DNA from: Lantana camara
Lineage: Eukaryota; Streptophyta; Magnoliopsida; Lamiales; Verbenaceae
Length of the DNA: 64,000 nucleotides
Reading direction: 5' to 3'
Assembly: GCA_037501455.1 (NCBI GenBank)
Contig: CM074858.1
Coordinates: 45,257,001 to 45,321,000, forward strand
This document shows, one piece after another, positions 1-11,874 of this stretch (positions are counted from its first letter, which is position 1; every line of letters begins with the position of its first letter). Under the pieces are notes generated by a model that saw only the letters and a list, made by a program, of their open reading frames with translations, was not told the origin of the DNA and ran no database searches. Position numbers and translations under genes: made by a program.

Positions 1-2004
1 ATTCTTCTCATGCTCTTTTAGCTTCCGGGATGCATAAGCAATTACCTTACCCTTCTGAGTCAACACACATCCCAAGCCTTCCTTGGAAGCATCCGTATAA
101 ACAGCATACCCTTCAGAACCTTCCGGAAGGGCTAACACTGGAGCAGACACTAACTTCTCCTTCAAGAAAGTGAAACTCTTCTCACATTCTTCATTCCAAT
201 CAAATTTCACATTCTTCTTCGTCAACCGGGTTAAAGGAGCTGCTAATTTGGAGAAATCCTTCACAAACCTCCGATAATAACCTGCCAATCCCAAGAAACT
301 CCTAATCTCAGAGGCATTTCTAGGTTTCTCCCACTTCAAAACCGACTCAATCTTGGAAGGATCGACTTCCAAACCGTTGCCCAAAATCACGTGACCCAAG
401 AATGACACCCGGTCAATCCAGAACTCACACTTGCTGAACTTGGCAAACAACTGATGCTCCTTCAAAGTCCTCAATACCAACTGAAGGTGTCTTGCATGCT
501 CCTCGGCAGACTTCGAGAAAACCAGGATATCATCAATAAAGATAACCAAGAACTTATCCAGAAAAGGCCTGAAAATCCTGTGCATCATATCCATAAAAGC
601 TGCTGGGGCATTAGTCAAACCAAACGGCATCACAACAAACTCATAATGCCCATACCGAGTGTTAAATCCTGTCTTAGAAATATCCCCTGCTCGGATACGC
701 AGCTGGTAGTATCCTTGTCTCAAATCCAATTTCGAATAGACTTTCGATCCCTGAAGTATGTCAAACAACTCCTCGATGTGTGGAAGAGGATACTTGTTCT
801 TGATCGTCATCCGGTTCAACTCTCTATAGTCTATGAACATTCTCAAGGTCCCGTCCTTCTTCTTTACAAACAAAACCGGTGCACCCCAAGGAGAAGAACT
901 CGGTCTAATGTACCCAATCTCCAACAATGCATCAAGTTGAGTCTTCAACTCTTTCAACTCGGCCGGAGCCATACGATACGGAGTCTTGGAGTACGGCTCT
1001 GCGTTAGGGTACAAGTCGATCACAAACTCAATTTCCCGTTCTGGAGGTAAAGAATCCAATTCCTCAGGAAAAACCTCGGGAAATTCCTTCACTACTTCCG
1101 TTTCTTCCAGCTTACTCTGATCCTTAGGTTTGTTAAGAATATAAGCAATGAAACCCGTGGCTCCCTCTCGAACCAATCTATGAGCTTCAGAAAAAGAAAG
1201 TAGCGGTACAGTCTTGGAACTCCAACCTACTACCAAATCTGATCCCAACTGAACCTTCTTCGCTCTACAATTAACTGTAGCAGAATGTCTGTACAACCAA
1301 TCCATGCCCAGAATAGATCCATAGCAAGTCATCGGCAGCTCAATGAAGTCTGACAAGAAAACTCGACCCTCGATGCTCACCGGAACCTCTCTGAACACCC
1401 GATCAGATTCTAAACTACCACCAAAAGGAGTACTAACCACATAACATGCAGAAGAACGAGAAACAGGCAAAGGCAAAGAAACAGATATAGCACTCGAAAG
1501 AAAGGAGTGAGTAGCTCCCGGATCAAACAAGGTATGAATGTTCGTGCCATGTATGCAAATGGTACCTTCAACTACCGCGGCTGGATCAATATCAGCATCC
1601 GGCTGCTCTCCGTCCAAAGCATAAGCCCGAGCCCTAATCAGTGGTCTCGGTGCCCCCGGTGGTGGTATCCTGCGATCCGGACAACCATCTACCAAATGCT
1701 CATCGCTCCCACAAAGTAAGCATAAACCCAAACGCCTCCTGCAGTTATCATAGACGTGTGTCCTCTGTCCACAGAAGGTACAATAAGGTCTCTTGGGTGG
1801 TGGTGGCAAAGCTGGAGCAACTGGAGCAACTGGAGCTCTAATCACTGGCCCTGCTGGTCGGGGCTTCTTCCCTGGGCCCTGTGGAGCTGGTGGTGGAGAA
1901 GAATAAACTATTGGCCTCTTGCCTGAAGCAGAACCCGAGCCAGAACCCTTATACCCTGATCCGGCACCTCTGAACCCTGATCCAGAACCTCTGAATCCCG
2001 ATCC
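1..2004 (-). pseudogene. pol: Ty3/gypsy pol part of element P1 (zinc knuckles, protease, RT, RNase H start), runs off window
   Basis: Reading the minus strand, one frame stays open from just after the stop at 2005-2007 to the window edge. In order it shows a Gly/Ser-rich linker, two CCHC zinc knuckles (about 1745-1786, [14 protein letters not shown], and 1682-1723, [14 protein letters not shown]), an aspartic protease site FDPGATHSF (about 1505-1540), reverse transcriptase blocks YRELNR and GYYQLR, the catalytic FIDD box at 529-540, the connection motif [10 protein letters not shown], and the start of RNase H with YTDAS. In known gypsy elements integrase follows; here it lies beyond the left edge. 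The protein would process Gag and copy element RNA into DNA inside a virus-like particle. The frame is the same as that of gag, so the element probably encoded a single Gag-Pol. Because gag carries two stops, I call the whole a pseudogene, although pol itself looks intact in the visible part. Confidence 0.93.
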
Positions 2005-2781
2005 TCACCCTGAGCCCGAACCTGAACCTGAACGGTAGGTAGACCGCCTCGTATTCACTGAATCCTCAACCAATAGAGCCTTCTTGGTAGCCTTCACCCA
2101 GATACTCGTGTTGACTGCCTCAATCGCTACCTGAATATCCGGTCTAAGGCCCTGAACAAACTGCATCGCCTTATGGAAATCATCACTCGCTATATTAGGG
2201 GCATAGCGGGACAACCTCTCAAACTCGGCGATGTACTCTGAGACCGACCTGTTTCCTTGCTTCAACTCTGTAAATTCCTTCAATCTTCTAGTGCGAGAGG
2301 ATGGAGGAATGAACTTGTTCTGAAATTCTCTGACAAACACTTCCCAGTTCACTTCCTCGCCTGCAGCATCTAACACAATCCGGGCACTCTCCCACCAAGA
2401 GTAGGCCTCATCCTGAATCAAAGAAATGGTACAACGGGCCTTCTCCCTGGACTCACACGGGATAAGCTCCCATATCCTCTCAATCTCTTTCAGCCACTGC
2501 TCGGCCTGAATATCATTTCCTTTGTGAAATTTGGGAGGATACTGGTTCTGAAACTCCCTGAAAGCAGCTGAAATCTGGCCTCCAGGCTGTGGTGGTGCAA
2601 CTGGTGGTGGTGGTGGAACATAATCCCGAACTCTCTGATCAATAAGACCCACCACTGCGTTCATGAAGTCCTATGGCTGAGCCTGAGGAGGTGGAGGCGG
2701 AGGTGGTGATCTCTCCCTGCGATGATGTCGATGATGTCGATGTCTAGGAGAACGATCACGGTGATGTCTATCGCGAGCCAT
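2005..2781 (-). pseudogene. gag: gag (capsid) of gypsy element P1, two in-frame stops
   Basis: The minus-strand frame starts at ATG 2779-2781. It begins with an Arg/His-rich stretch (MARDRHHRDRSPRHRHH) and a polyproline run, then reads a TAG at 2671-2673 (a CAG-to-TAG change would explain it). The capsid domain follows, with the family pattern F-x-G-x-x-x-x-A-E-x-W-L (KFHKGNDIQAEQWL), WELIPC, DEAYSWWES, the FVREFQNKFIPPS block and the typical SVSEYIAEFERLSRYAP. The domain ends in Ser-Gly repeats, where TGA 2005-2007 interrupts the frame before the zinc knuckles. Gag packages the element RNA in the cytoplasm. Apart from the two stops I see no frameshift, so inactivation looks recent. The 5' LTR and primer site sit directly upstream. 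Confidence 0.92.
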
Positions 2782-2990
2782 CCTGAAATCAAGTCACTAT
2801 TATGCATGTTCGATTAGTAATGCCAATGTGTGCAAATAATTCACAAATTGTACATAAGTTCAGAAATTTAACAAGTCACCCCAAAATCAAATAAGTCAAG
2901 TAGGTTCAAGTGTCAAATAACAATGCAAGACTCTCAAATTGACAATTAGTTCCTATGCCGTGCGACCTAGACTCACAAGACACGACACTA

Positions 2991-3023
2991 GAGACCCGGT
3001 TTTGCAACCGGGCTCTGATACCA
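2991..3023 (-). promoter_or_regulatory. Primer-binding site of P1 with overlapping hairpin
   Basis: Reading the minus strand, TGGTATCAGAGCCCGGTT (3023 to 3006) matches the complement of the 3' end of initiator tRNA-Met, the usual primer for this group. It lies 8 nt inside the LTR end at 3032. The 3' half pairs with the following bases (GAGACCCGGTTT on the plus strand against AACCGGGCTC), giving a hairpin over 2991-3015. Confidence 0.9.
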
Positions 3024-3031
3024 CCGTAGGA

Positions 3032-5600
3032 TGTAGCACCCGGAACGCCAGGCACCACATCCCCCGCACTATAGCTCCAATCCACATATGAAATGGACAA
3101 TCCATACATGAATCAAAGCGATAGCGAACGGGAGACAATAAAATGACTCAAGGCTAGGCGGGTACCCTCAATTAAAACCGACCAAACAATCCAGTCAGAG
3201 TAATAAAGAGCGGAAGCAATAACATTCATTAGATACGTATAGGTACCATATTTATTTATTTACTTATAGGTACCAACCTTCACATTGTCAATACAATATC
3301 TTCTCACAACAATAGAGATCACAAGGCGGTATACAAAATATCCCAAATAGCTATACATACAAAATGTGGAAATGAAGTGTGCTAGACCCAAATTTAAAGA
3401 CCACTAGACTCTAAATTCCCGCCTAGCACGCCCTGCAAAACACTGAAAAGTTGAGGTGTCAGTCCAACACAGACTGAGCGAGGGGTATAAATAAATATAA
3501 GCGCACATACATGCAAGTTATAACCTTGGGTAATAATTTTGGAAAAACAACACAATCTAATAGGTGAAAAGAGCTACTATCGCCCGAGATTACAACTGAT
3601 TCCATTTCAATTCAATCAATTCAATACAATCAATAGTGGCCCGGCGAGTGGGGCAATTCTCCAACCTTACACCGACTGTGTACAATCAATCAATCAATTA
3701 TTAGGTGATTAGGTGATCAAGCAATTCATTAAGGTGCACAATTAGCAGTTTCAATAACGCCTTCTTCCTCCGGGTGATGGTGGGATTGCAAGGCCCCACC
3801 ATCCAATCAATCTGGGCAGAGGGTACATGAATCCCTAAGCCCAGAACTCCTTCCTCCCCTAATCTCCTAGAGGGTTCAGGGGTCATCCCAGTTTGGTGAG
3901 GATAGCTCTCGAGTTACCCGTCAGCCCATGCTTTCCCGGTTAGCTCGAGTCACTACCCTCGGGCCCACAGTGCAATACAATACTCGCCAAAACAATCAAT
4001 CAATCAATCAATTTCTTTCAATAATTCGGTAAAACATTTGAAAACCAATCTCATTTGAAAACTATAAGTATAAATATAGGTTTTGGCTTAAAATTCACAT
4101 AGGGTTGTACGGGTCCTATGTATCTAAAATTAAACCTCACCTGAACGACCCAAAATAAACCAAGGAAACAGCTCACGGGGCCTGCTCCTCGTCACCAGGA
4201 AGCTGGTCTGTGCAAGAAAGACAATTGTCCGTGAAACACGACTCAAAATGTACCAAATATGACGAATGGCGAAAATGCAACGAAACGACGGGAAAAATAC
4301 AATGCACCATGAAAATATCACGTTTCAACATGTATGCGATCATATAACATCAATTAGAGGTCAAAGAAATGATTGGAGGATGATGATGAAATTTTAATTT
4401 TATGCAGTAGCTTTTGCTCTGCAGTCGCCGTGGGAACGGCCGTTCCGGCCTTCCCTTGAAAATGGGAAGGGCCGTTCCCATGGCTTGAAGAAAGCGCGCC
4501 AGCGTTTTTAAAATATAAAACGCGGTTTGGCTGGGAAGGGCCGTTCCGGCTCATAGGCCAAAGTGGGAACGGCCGTTCCCAGTCTCGCTGGCCTGAGTCT
4601 CAGCATCATGGGAACGGTCGTTCCAGTTTTGAACTGGGGCTGGGAATGGCCGTTCCCAGAATACGTGAGCTGAAGAAGAAGAAGAGCAGAACAGAGCAGC
4701 CATGGCAATCACAACAAACAACCACAAAAATGGCTTCAAGCCAAGTTCAAATGCAAATATTAGATGCAATAAATATGCTAGCATACATTTTGATCAATAA
4801 CAAATCATAAAAACACATAATTCCATGTTAGATCATCCATAATCAATCATTTGAAACCCATTCACTCCATCATGCTTCAAGTCCATAAATCACAAGATAT
4901 ATGCATCAAACTCAAGCTTATAGTTCACTTACATATTTCCAACAACCAATACACAATATAACCAATGTATAACAAAGCCCTAGATATACCATTTTTACAA
5001 GAAAATCATCCATTCTCCATAATTACCTCAAAAGAAAGAAATGGAAGAAGAGATGATGGAATGATGTTGAGGATGCTACTATGATCACAATTCCCACAAA
5101 TATTGATGCTTGCAAGATGAAATCTCCCACTTAATCAAGAAGGGTTTTGTCTCGGTTGAAATGGGAAGCAAGAACAAGGAAGAAATGTTTTTGGTATGAA
5201 TGAGAAGAGATGCTACGTGATATGCTGCTAATGAAAGGGGAAGAGATGTCCAATTTATAATTAAATCCCTTCATTTATTAAGTTATGCAATCAAGTCCAA
5301 TTCCAATATTAAATGATCAATTAGGTCCAATGCAATTAGATCCCATATGCATGAAAATAATCAATTAAGGACATAAAAGAAATAAATCACATTCGGGAAA
5401 ATAATTCACATTGCATTCACGTTCAATAAATCCGAGAATTATGATATGATATGAAATTTCAATAAAATATTAAGAATATAATTTTTTAAAATTATGTCAT
5501 GATGGAAAAATGAATTAAATGATCAATTAATAATTAAATTACAACTCTCAAACGCACACGTGTCGTTCATACCTGAATTGCCGAAAGCTGGGGCGTTACA
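3032..5600 (-). repeat. 5' LTR of gypsy element P1 (2569 bp)
   Basis: On the minus strand it starts TGTAACGCCCCAGC (5600) and ends GGGTGCTACA (3032), next to the primer site and gag. Internal signals in LTR order: donor-like GAG|GTAATT at 5025-5026; palindrome cluster 4433-4658; acceptor-like TTCTTGCACAG at 4208-4210; a 67-nt block (4141-4207); donor-like CAG|GTGAGG at 4139-4140; a CAGTC...GACTG inverted repeat near 3460-3476; and acceptor-like TTTTGCAG at 3433-3435 followed by GGCGTGCTAGGCGGG. It is inserted into the D' LTR, so the 5-bp TSD should be TGCTA (5601-5605); the other copy is outside the window. Confidence 0.88.
4433..4658. repeat. Cluster of six palindromes around GGGAACGGCCGTTCCC (P1 type)
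   Basis: Copies at 4433-4446, 4464-4479, 4534-4547, 4565-4580 (perfect, 16 bp), 4611-4624 and 4641-4658. Each has the shape GGGAAnGGnCGTTCCC. They lie in the presumptive first intron of the P1 LTR. The spacing is irregular, so this is a dispersed cluster and not a tandem array. Confidence 0.9.
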
Positions 5601-8131
5601 TGCTACCACTCAACCCCGACACATAAGACAAAATGAGTCGGGGGATCCCCCCGCTCCTTCGACGGGCCACGAAGCGCACCGCCGGACACAAGAAGACCCG
5701 CCTTCCCCTCGATCTCCCGAGGATGAGCTAAGTCTCCCTTTTCTGGAGTTGTGATGATGAGAGAGCTCGACAACCCCATGGCCGACCCGAGATCACATAC
5801 CACTTCTCCGGGGCCCAAACATAATGCAAAGATCACACATACCACAAAGCTTATCTTTTAAAGCCTCAGCTCGCTTACACACACACACACTTATCAAGGC
5901 TTTTGAAAAAGAAGATCAAAATAGAGCTTATATACATTTAAAAGCCTTTTCATAATCTTATAACAAAATAGGACAAGCCCTCAAATTACATATCATACAC
6001 GTATCTATCATATAATATACATAATTCACATGCGGGCTTCAAAACACATAGGGTTGTAGGTCATATTAACTAAAAGAACAAAACCTCACCTTTCCAACGT
6101 AGTGGGGGCAAAAAGGATATGAATTGGACGCTTACGGGACCTCCTTGCTACCAACGGGACTAAACTCTGAACAAAGGAAACAACAAAGGATATTCTTATA
6201 CTCAAAATGTACCAAATAGACGCTCGGCGAATGCGTATGATGCTTATAGTGCAAATGGAATGCAACATTCAAGGCAAATGAGTTCATATTCCACACATTT
6301 AGCATTAAACGAATCCATAAATTAAATACTTTCAAGCCGACACATAAATCAACGTGTTATCATAGCACTCAAGTCATAATATATACAAGAGATTAGCATA
6401 TTAAAGGAATAAACGAAGTACTAGCTTAATCATACATACCGAGAAGCACTTAAGTCACGTAATAGCACATGGGAGCATATATCAAAAACAAGTAACTAAA
6501 TTCGATCGCAACTTCGTATTATACAAGGTAACACTTATTAAAACATGTTATCAATGTGCACATATCATAAAAGTAGCAAGAAGAGGTCACACGAAGTGAA
6601 TAAATGGAGCATCAATTCAAATATGCACGTAGGGTAGCACGTAGAACATATAAAAATCATATCTTGCACATTCATATCAAATGAATCTATAAACTTGATG
6701 CAATACTCATAATACATAATAAAACATGTTAGAAAAGTATGGGGATCAAATTAGGGGTGGGAGAATCAAGAAACAAGCGAAAAGAAACAAGAAAACAAAG
6801 TTAGGAACAAAAAGAGTTGTTGTCCCAAATCCACCCCGGTGGATTTTTTTCAAAAGGGGAATCCACCCCCGTGGATTTAGGTCAGGAAGTTCCAGGAGGG
6901 CCTGCCTCAAATCCACCCCGGTGGATTTTTTTCAAAGAGAAAATCCACCCCCGTGGATCTGGGTCAGGACCATTTTTTTTTAGAAAAAGGCTTGCAACTC
7001 CTTAAAAATCTCCGAACAAACCAAGCCAACATCAAATTAACACATAAAGGAAGGTTTAATCAACAAGAACTCATGCAATTCAAGTCAAGAAATGATCCAA
7101 AGTTGCAACAATACAAGCTAGAGAAGAAAAGAGCTCAATTCATACAAACCTGCAAGATTCAACAATGGTAAACTCATGGATTCCAAACGAACACTTAAAT
7201 CAAGTCCAAATAACTCTTAAAGGATGCCTTAGGAGCAAATATCATTCATCAAGCTCAAAGAGTTCACAAGGAAGCATGGAAGAATTCACAAAATCCCTTA
7301 AACCCTTACTATTCACTACCTATGCCATAACTCATGCAATCCTCGGTGAAAACCTATCAAATTGGACTTCAAAGAACCACATAGACATGGAGAAGCCAAA
7401 AATGAACTTACCTCTTCAATTGGATGAGAAATGGTAGAGTTATGAACTCAAAATCTTCAAATGTGAATAGTTCCTTCTTCCTTCCTTTGTTTCTCCTTGG
7501 AGCTGATGTTGGAGAGCCTTTTTCTCTTCTTTTGGGTGGGGTGGTTCGAATGGGGGAGTGAGGGAAGAGAGGTGGATGAGTTTAACGCATAAAAGTCATG
7601 GTTGGTGGCTCAAATGGGGTTAAATGGGTCCTACAAAGGCGTAAGGTGCTTGTTTCGGCTGATTTTCGGAGGTCCAAATGGGCTTAGAAAAATATGAGGC
7701 GAGGCTAGGTTCCTTAGCTTTCTTTCTTCGCTACGAGTCCAAAGCATCTTCTGGAATTTGAATCCAAATTCCTGATCTCAAGTTACGCCTTCCGGAACAC
7801 AAGATGCGCTAAAGCTAGTTAGGCCCTCATATCCCTAACAAATTAAACAGTTCGAAAACCGTAACAAACGAACTCAAAAACATGCAACGAACGTAAAAAC
7901 ACATTCATAACACACATAATTAACACATAGCATATAGTCACAAAAATCAAAAAATGAAAATGGAAGTAAAGGGTGCAAGAACGAAGCAGAAACAGCAAAT
8001 ACGTTCAAATAGGTCATATAAGGTTCAAATAAATTTTCATATATTTCAAATATATCACATAAACAATATAATAAACACATAATTCACATAATTAAATAAT
8101 TTAAAAGCGCACATAGCTCTCTGATGTTACA
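5601..8131 (-). repeat. LTR fragment of D-like family (D'), truncated on the left by P1
   Basis: On the minus strand it starts near 8131 (TGTAAC, next to ATCAG) and matches the D LTR of 46402-49589 over most of its length. P1 cut it at 5601, so the LTR 3' part lies left of the window. The first ~50 bp carry a deletion relative to D. Signals: perfect inverted repeat GGAATTTG-AATC-CAAATTCC at 7753-7772; donor-like GAG|GTAAGT at 7410-7411; palindromes at 6828-6960; acceptor-like TTTGTTCAG at 6167-6169; block 6090-6166 (77 nt); donor-like AAG|GTGAGG at 6088-6089. It was inserted into the P2 integrase. Confidence 0.82.
6828..6960. repeat. Palindrome cluster, D' type (AATCCACCCCGGTGGATT)
   Basis: Four copies at 6828-6847, 6861-6878, 6909-6928 and 6941-6958. 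Copies with a CCCCGG core alternate with shorter CCCCCG-core copies. The position within the LTR is the same as the differently sequenced cluster of D at 48275-48370. Confidence 0.88.
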
Positions 8132-9187
8132 GGAAAGTTGCGCTAAACTAAAGTCTTGATCCCAAAATCTTCTGAAGCTCTTGCCAAAACCTTGAAGTAA
8201 ACCTTGGATCTTGATCCGACATAATACTAACCGGTACTCCATAGAGTCTACCAATCTCATCACAGTACCTCTTGGCTAGTTTACCTACTTTGTCGGACAT
8301 CCGGATGGCAAGAAAGTGAGCTGACTTCGTCAGATGATCCACTATCACCCAAATCCCATCAAGGCCACCTTTCGCTCTTGGTAAACCCAAAACAAAATCC
8401 ATTGCTATCTGTTGCCACTTCCACTTTGGAATAGGCAATGGTTGAAGCAGTCCTGACGGTTTCTGATGTTCTGCCTTCACCACCTGGCAGGTCATGCAGT
8501 GCTTCACAAAGTTGATCACATACCGTTTCAATCCGTTCCACCAATAATACTGTTTCAGATCCTTGTATATCTTATTCCCTCCGGGGATGTATCGAATAAG
8601 CTAACCATGAGCCTCTGCAAGAATAATCCGCTTTAGCTCTCCAGGCCCAACAATCCTGTTCTTGAACCTGAGAAGTCCTGTATCATCAAACCCAAATGGG
8701 CACTCTGGATTAGCTCGAGCTTTCTCTGCTAACTTCTAAACCTCGGGATCAAGTCTCTGAGCCTCAAACAATCTTTGATGAAGATCTGGTTGAACCAAAA
8801 TATTACGAACACTAGCCCTTAATTTGAATGGCTCTTTCTCATCTCCAATATCCACTTCCAAATTGGATACGCTAGCCTTCCTACTAAACGTATCCGCGAC
8901 CACATTGGCCTTGTCGGGATGGTACTAGATTGTACATTCAAAATCCGCAAGAAATTCCATCCAACACCACTGTCTCTTGTGCAACTCCTTCTAAGAGAAT
9001 AAATACTGGTGACTCTTGTGGTCAGAAAAGATCTCGAAAGAGACTCCGTAGAGGTAATGTCTCCACTTACCTAAAGCAAAGATCACCGCTGCTAGTTCAA
9101 GATCATAAGTGGGGTAGTTCTGTTCATGTTCCTTCAATTTCCTCGAGGCATAGGCAATCATTTTTCCATGCTACATCAACACACAAC
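8132..9187 (-). pseudogene. pol: P2 gypsy pol relic: RNase H and integrase
   Basis: Minus-strand remains of a second gypsy pol. From high to low coordinates there is an RNase H stretch ([27 protein letters not shown]) with several stops near 8930-9000, then the integrase zinc-binding part ending HCMTCQ and the catalytic core with MDFVLGLP and MSDQDPRFTSRFWQ. The longest clean piece is 8148-8531; the same frame continues upstream to a TAG at 8601-8603 (IRYIPGGNKIYKDLKQYYWW). Another TAG ends the frame at KILGSRL, after which decayed FSATF is cut by the D' LTR at 8131. In a live element these domains degrade RNA and insert the DNA copy. This copy is dead, with at least four stops. It continues across the copia insertion into 12338-13425. 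Confidence 0.9.
9183..9187. repeat. TSD ACAAC of copia solo LTR (left copy)
   Basis: ACAAC at 9183-9187 is repeated at 12338-12342, directly flanking the TG...CA ends of the inserted LTR. Confidence 0.9.
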
Positions 9188-9937
9188 TGTTGGAAAACTA
9201 GAGCAGAAACGCAGCGGAAATTTAAATTTTTTCCAAAAGATTGATCATGGACTTGCAATTCTCGTATCGTATCTTTGGCTGTTTAGAAACTTACGTTGAT
9301 TGAAGCTTTCTAGTGATGTCAGTACCGCCTATTGAACACCCTTCAAGCGGAATGTCCCTCGAACGGTTCTCGATAGATCCCAAAGCAGCGATCCTCTAAA
9401 GTGTATCCACACCAGTCCTAGAACACGATCTAGCAAGTGAGAATGCTAGTTCTATAACTTGTGTTAATGGCTAGGGTTTTGCTTTTGAAAACTTTTCTTT
9501 TATTTTTCTCAAAAACTTAACACTTCATGAGTGTTGGTCTAAAGAATAAGAGAAGCCCCACGCTTGTATTTATACAAGGGGGGTTCGAACTCCCTAGGGT
9601 TTTCCTAAACCTAGTGGACTTCTTTTCTTGCTCAATAATTAACTCATTTAATTGGAGAAAATAAGTTCCTAACTTATTCTCCAAGTCTAGCAAGAATAAT
9701 CTTCTCTCTCCTACAATAGGAAGTTAGACTTTTCAACTTTACTAAAGTTAAAAGTCAAGATTCAATAAATTAATTAATTCTCAATTAATTATTTATTGGG
9801 ATAAGCTTGAGAAATAAAATCTTAATAATTAATTCAAAATTAATTAAAAGACTTAAATTAATTAATTACAATTTAATTAAATAATTCTAGAAAAGAATTC
9901 GTGTATAATAAAATTACACGTCGAAACCACGTTACTA

Positions 9938-10007
9938 CACGTGTACATTACACGTGCAGGCCATGTGTGGATGACACGTGGCAGTCACATTCCAAGCATG
10001 ACACGTG
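9938..10007 (-). promoter_or_regulatory. G-box (CACGTG) cluster of copia LTR 1
   Basis: CACGTG occurs at 9938-9943, 9951-9956, 9975-9980 and 10002-10007, with related CACGTC and CACGTT just before. The TATA-like box is about 370 bp downstream on the minus strand. G-boxes are known binding sites of plant bZIP and bHLH factors; the promoter role here is inferred. Confidence 0.7.
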
Positions 10008-10630
10008 GCGGGTTGTGACTTGTCTCGCGCTCTTCGATCAACGTTTTGATTCTTCGTTAATCATATTAACATCCTACCATAACCCTCGTGTCCTGGTATT
10101 TGTGTGTGACCCCTAGCCGAATAACGAAATTAATAGAAGAACCTTTCAGTCAATAACATACAGTGAAATACGATCCTCCTACAACTCCATCTCTCAATCA
10201 AGAACTAAGGCATGGGAATATTTTCACAGCTTAAATATTCTTGATCTTTAACGTTAAGTTCGTTTCATATCCATTTAGACCTCAATCCAAGAAAACCCCA
10301 TTTTCTTGATGTCTTGATCTTTTATCCACCTTGGCCAAGGGTTTAAGTTTAATGGATTACGAACAACTCAATCAGTAAGAGATCATTCTTGCTCTTGCAA
10401 CAAGTGTAGGTCCTTTGTAGATTCTACAAATTCTACATATGCCACTTGTGTAATCCCAACATAGGCCGTGGTTCAGGTGTCTATATAGCGACACCCTTTT
10501 GGGCCTATATCAAAGATTACAAAGTCAGCTCATATGAGACATTACAGAATCTCAAGTCTAAGGATTAATGAATCACGTTATTGACCTGTGAGATATTTCC
10601 AAATCTGGACGTTTCTAGGAGACTTCCTTT

Positions 10631-11874
10631 CACTACAAGAAAACTGTCAATTTTCGATGGAATTTTCCGACGGATTTCCGACGGAAACATAAAATACCGA
10701 CGGATTTCTGACGGATGACTGTTGTCGCATAAATAGTCCTCGGAAAAATTTACCGACGGATAACCGACGGCTTTCCGATGGAAATCTTAGCCAAAAGTAA
10801 AAAATAATAAACGACTTTCCGATGGAAAATTCATCGGAAATCCCTCGGAAAATATATTTTCCGGTGGAGAGTCCGTTGGAAATCCGTCGGAAAATATTAA
10901 TCCATAAAATTAAAAAAATTATTTCCGACGGAATTTTCCGTCATATTCCATCGGAAATAGAATAAAAATAAATAAACTAAAAAAAATAAAAAATTCATTT
11001 GTGAGACCCGAACCACCCCGGAAATGAGCCGCACCAACACTCGAGCCACGAGACGAGCTTAAAGCTCGGCGAGCCAACCAATGCGAAAATTAATTCCCGC
11101 GATTATTGCACACGTAGGGATTCGAACTCAGGTCTCCAAGGAAGAAGGGTGACTCCCTTACCAACTTGGATAACTTACCTCTTATTAATATTATGTCTTT
11201 AAATATATTTATATACTTATTTCAAATAATTATTTAAATACTTTTTGTTATTAATTTGAAATATAAAATTTTAAATATATGATTATATGAATTAAATATA
11301 ATCATATTTGTTGAAAATTTTTAAAAATACTTATTCGAATGAAAATAAAACTCCGATCTATTGAAAATATATAGAGTATGATAATTAGAAGTATTTCTAA
11401 AATTAATATATTAATTATAAGTTACATTATAAGATATTTGTACATTTAAAAATAAAATTAGTAATTAGCAAAATTTTTATTTATTTAAATTTAATAGTTT
11501 CCGACGGAATTACCGATGGAATAGTCTGTCGGAAGCTCTCTTGAATTTTATTTTTCGAAGCTTTGTTGAATTTTTTTTTTTGCATTTCCGACACATTACC
11601 GACGGAAAATCCGTCGGAAAATTTTATTTTTATTTTAATATGTTTTTAGCAATTCCCGTCGGAAAACTGTCGGTTTTCCGTCGGAAACTTTATAATTTTC
11701 CGACGGCTTTGATTCCGTCAGAAATTTCCCGACGGACTTTTCGTCGGTAAATTTTTATTTTTATTTTTATATGTTTTCAGCAAATTCCGTCGAAAAACCA
11801 TCGATTTTCCATCGGAAAATAATAATTTTCCGTCGGACTTGATTCCGTCGGAAATTGACAATTTTCTTGTAGTG
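10631..11874. mobile_element. Non-autonomous CACTA (En/Spm) DNA transposon, 1244 bp
   Basis: Terminal inverted repeats CACTACAAGAAAA and TTTTCTTGTAGTG are perfect over 13 bp, and similarity extends to about 30 bp. The 3-bp TSD is TTT (10628-10630 and 11875-11877), as expected for CACTA. Both ends carry dense subterminal repeats of TTTCCGACGGA in both orientations (about 10640-10985 and 11495-11860), the usual transposase-binding arrangement. The core (11000-11490) is AT-rich without an open reading frame, so it would need a transposase from elsewhere. It sits inside copia solo LTR 1. Confidence 0.95.
11089..11172 (-). other. tRNA-like stretch inside the CACTA element
   Basis: On the minus strand GTTGGTAAGGGAGT resembles a tRNA A-box. 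GAGTTCGAATCCC about 35 nt later is close to the B-box (GGTTCGANTCC). There is no clean cloverleaf, so this is more likely a decayed tRNA or SINE head than a functional tRNA gene. Confidence 0.4.

Noticed and set aside
454..1050. 198-codon plus-strand frame
   Set aside because: It is the opposite strand of the P1 reverse transcriptase, which has clear family motifs.
3006..3023. tRNA gene hits at TGGTATCAGAGC sites
   Set aside because: These are primer-binding sites complementary to the tRNA 3' end, next to LTR ends, and not tRNA genes.
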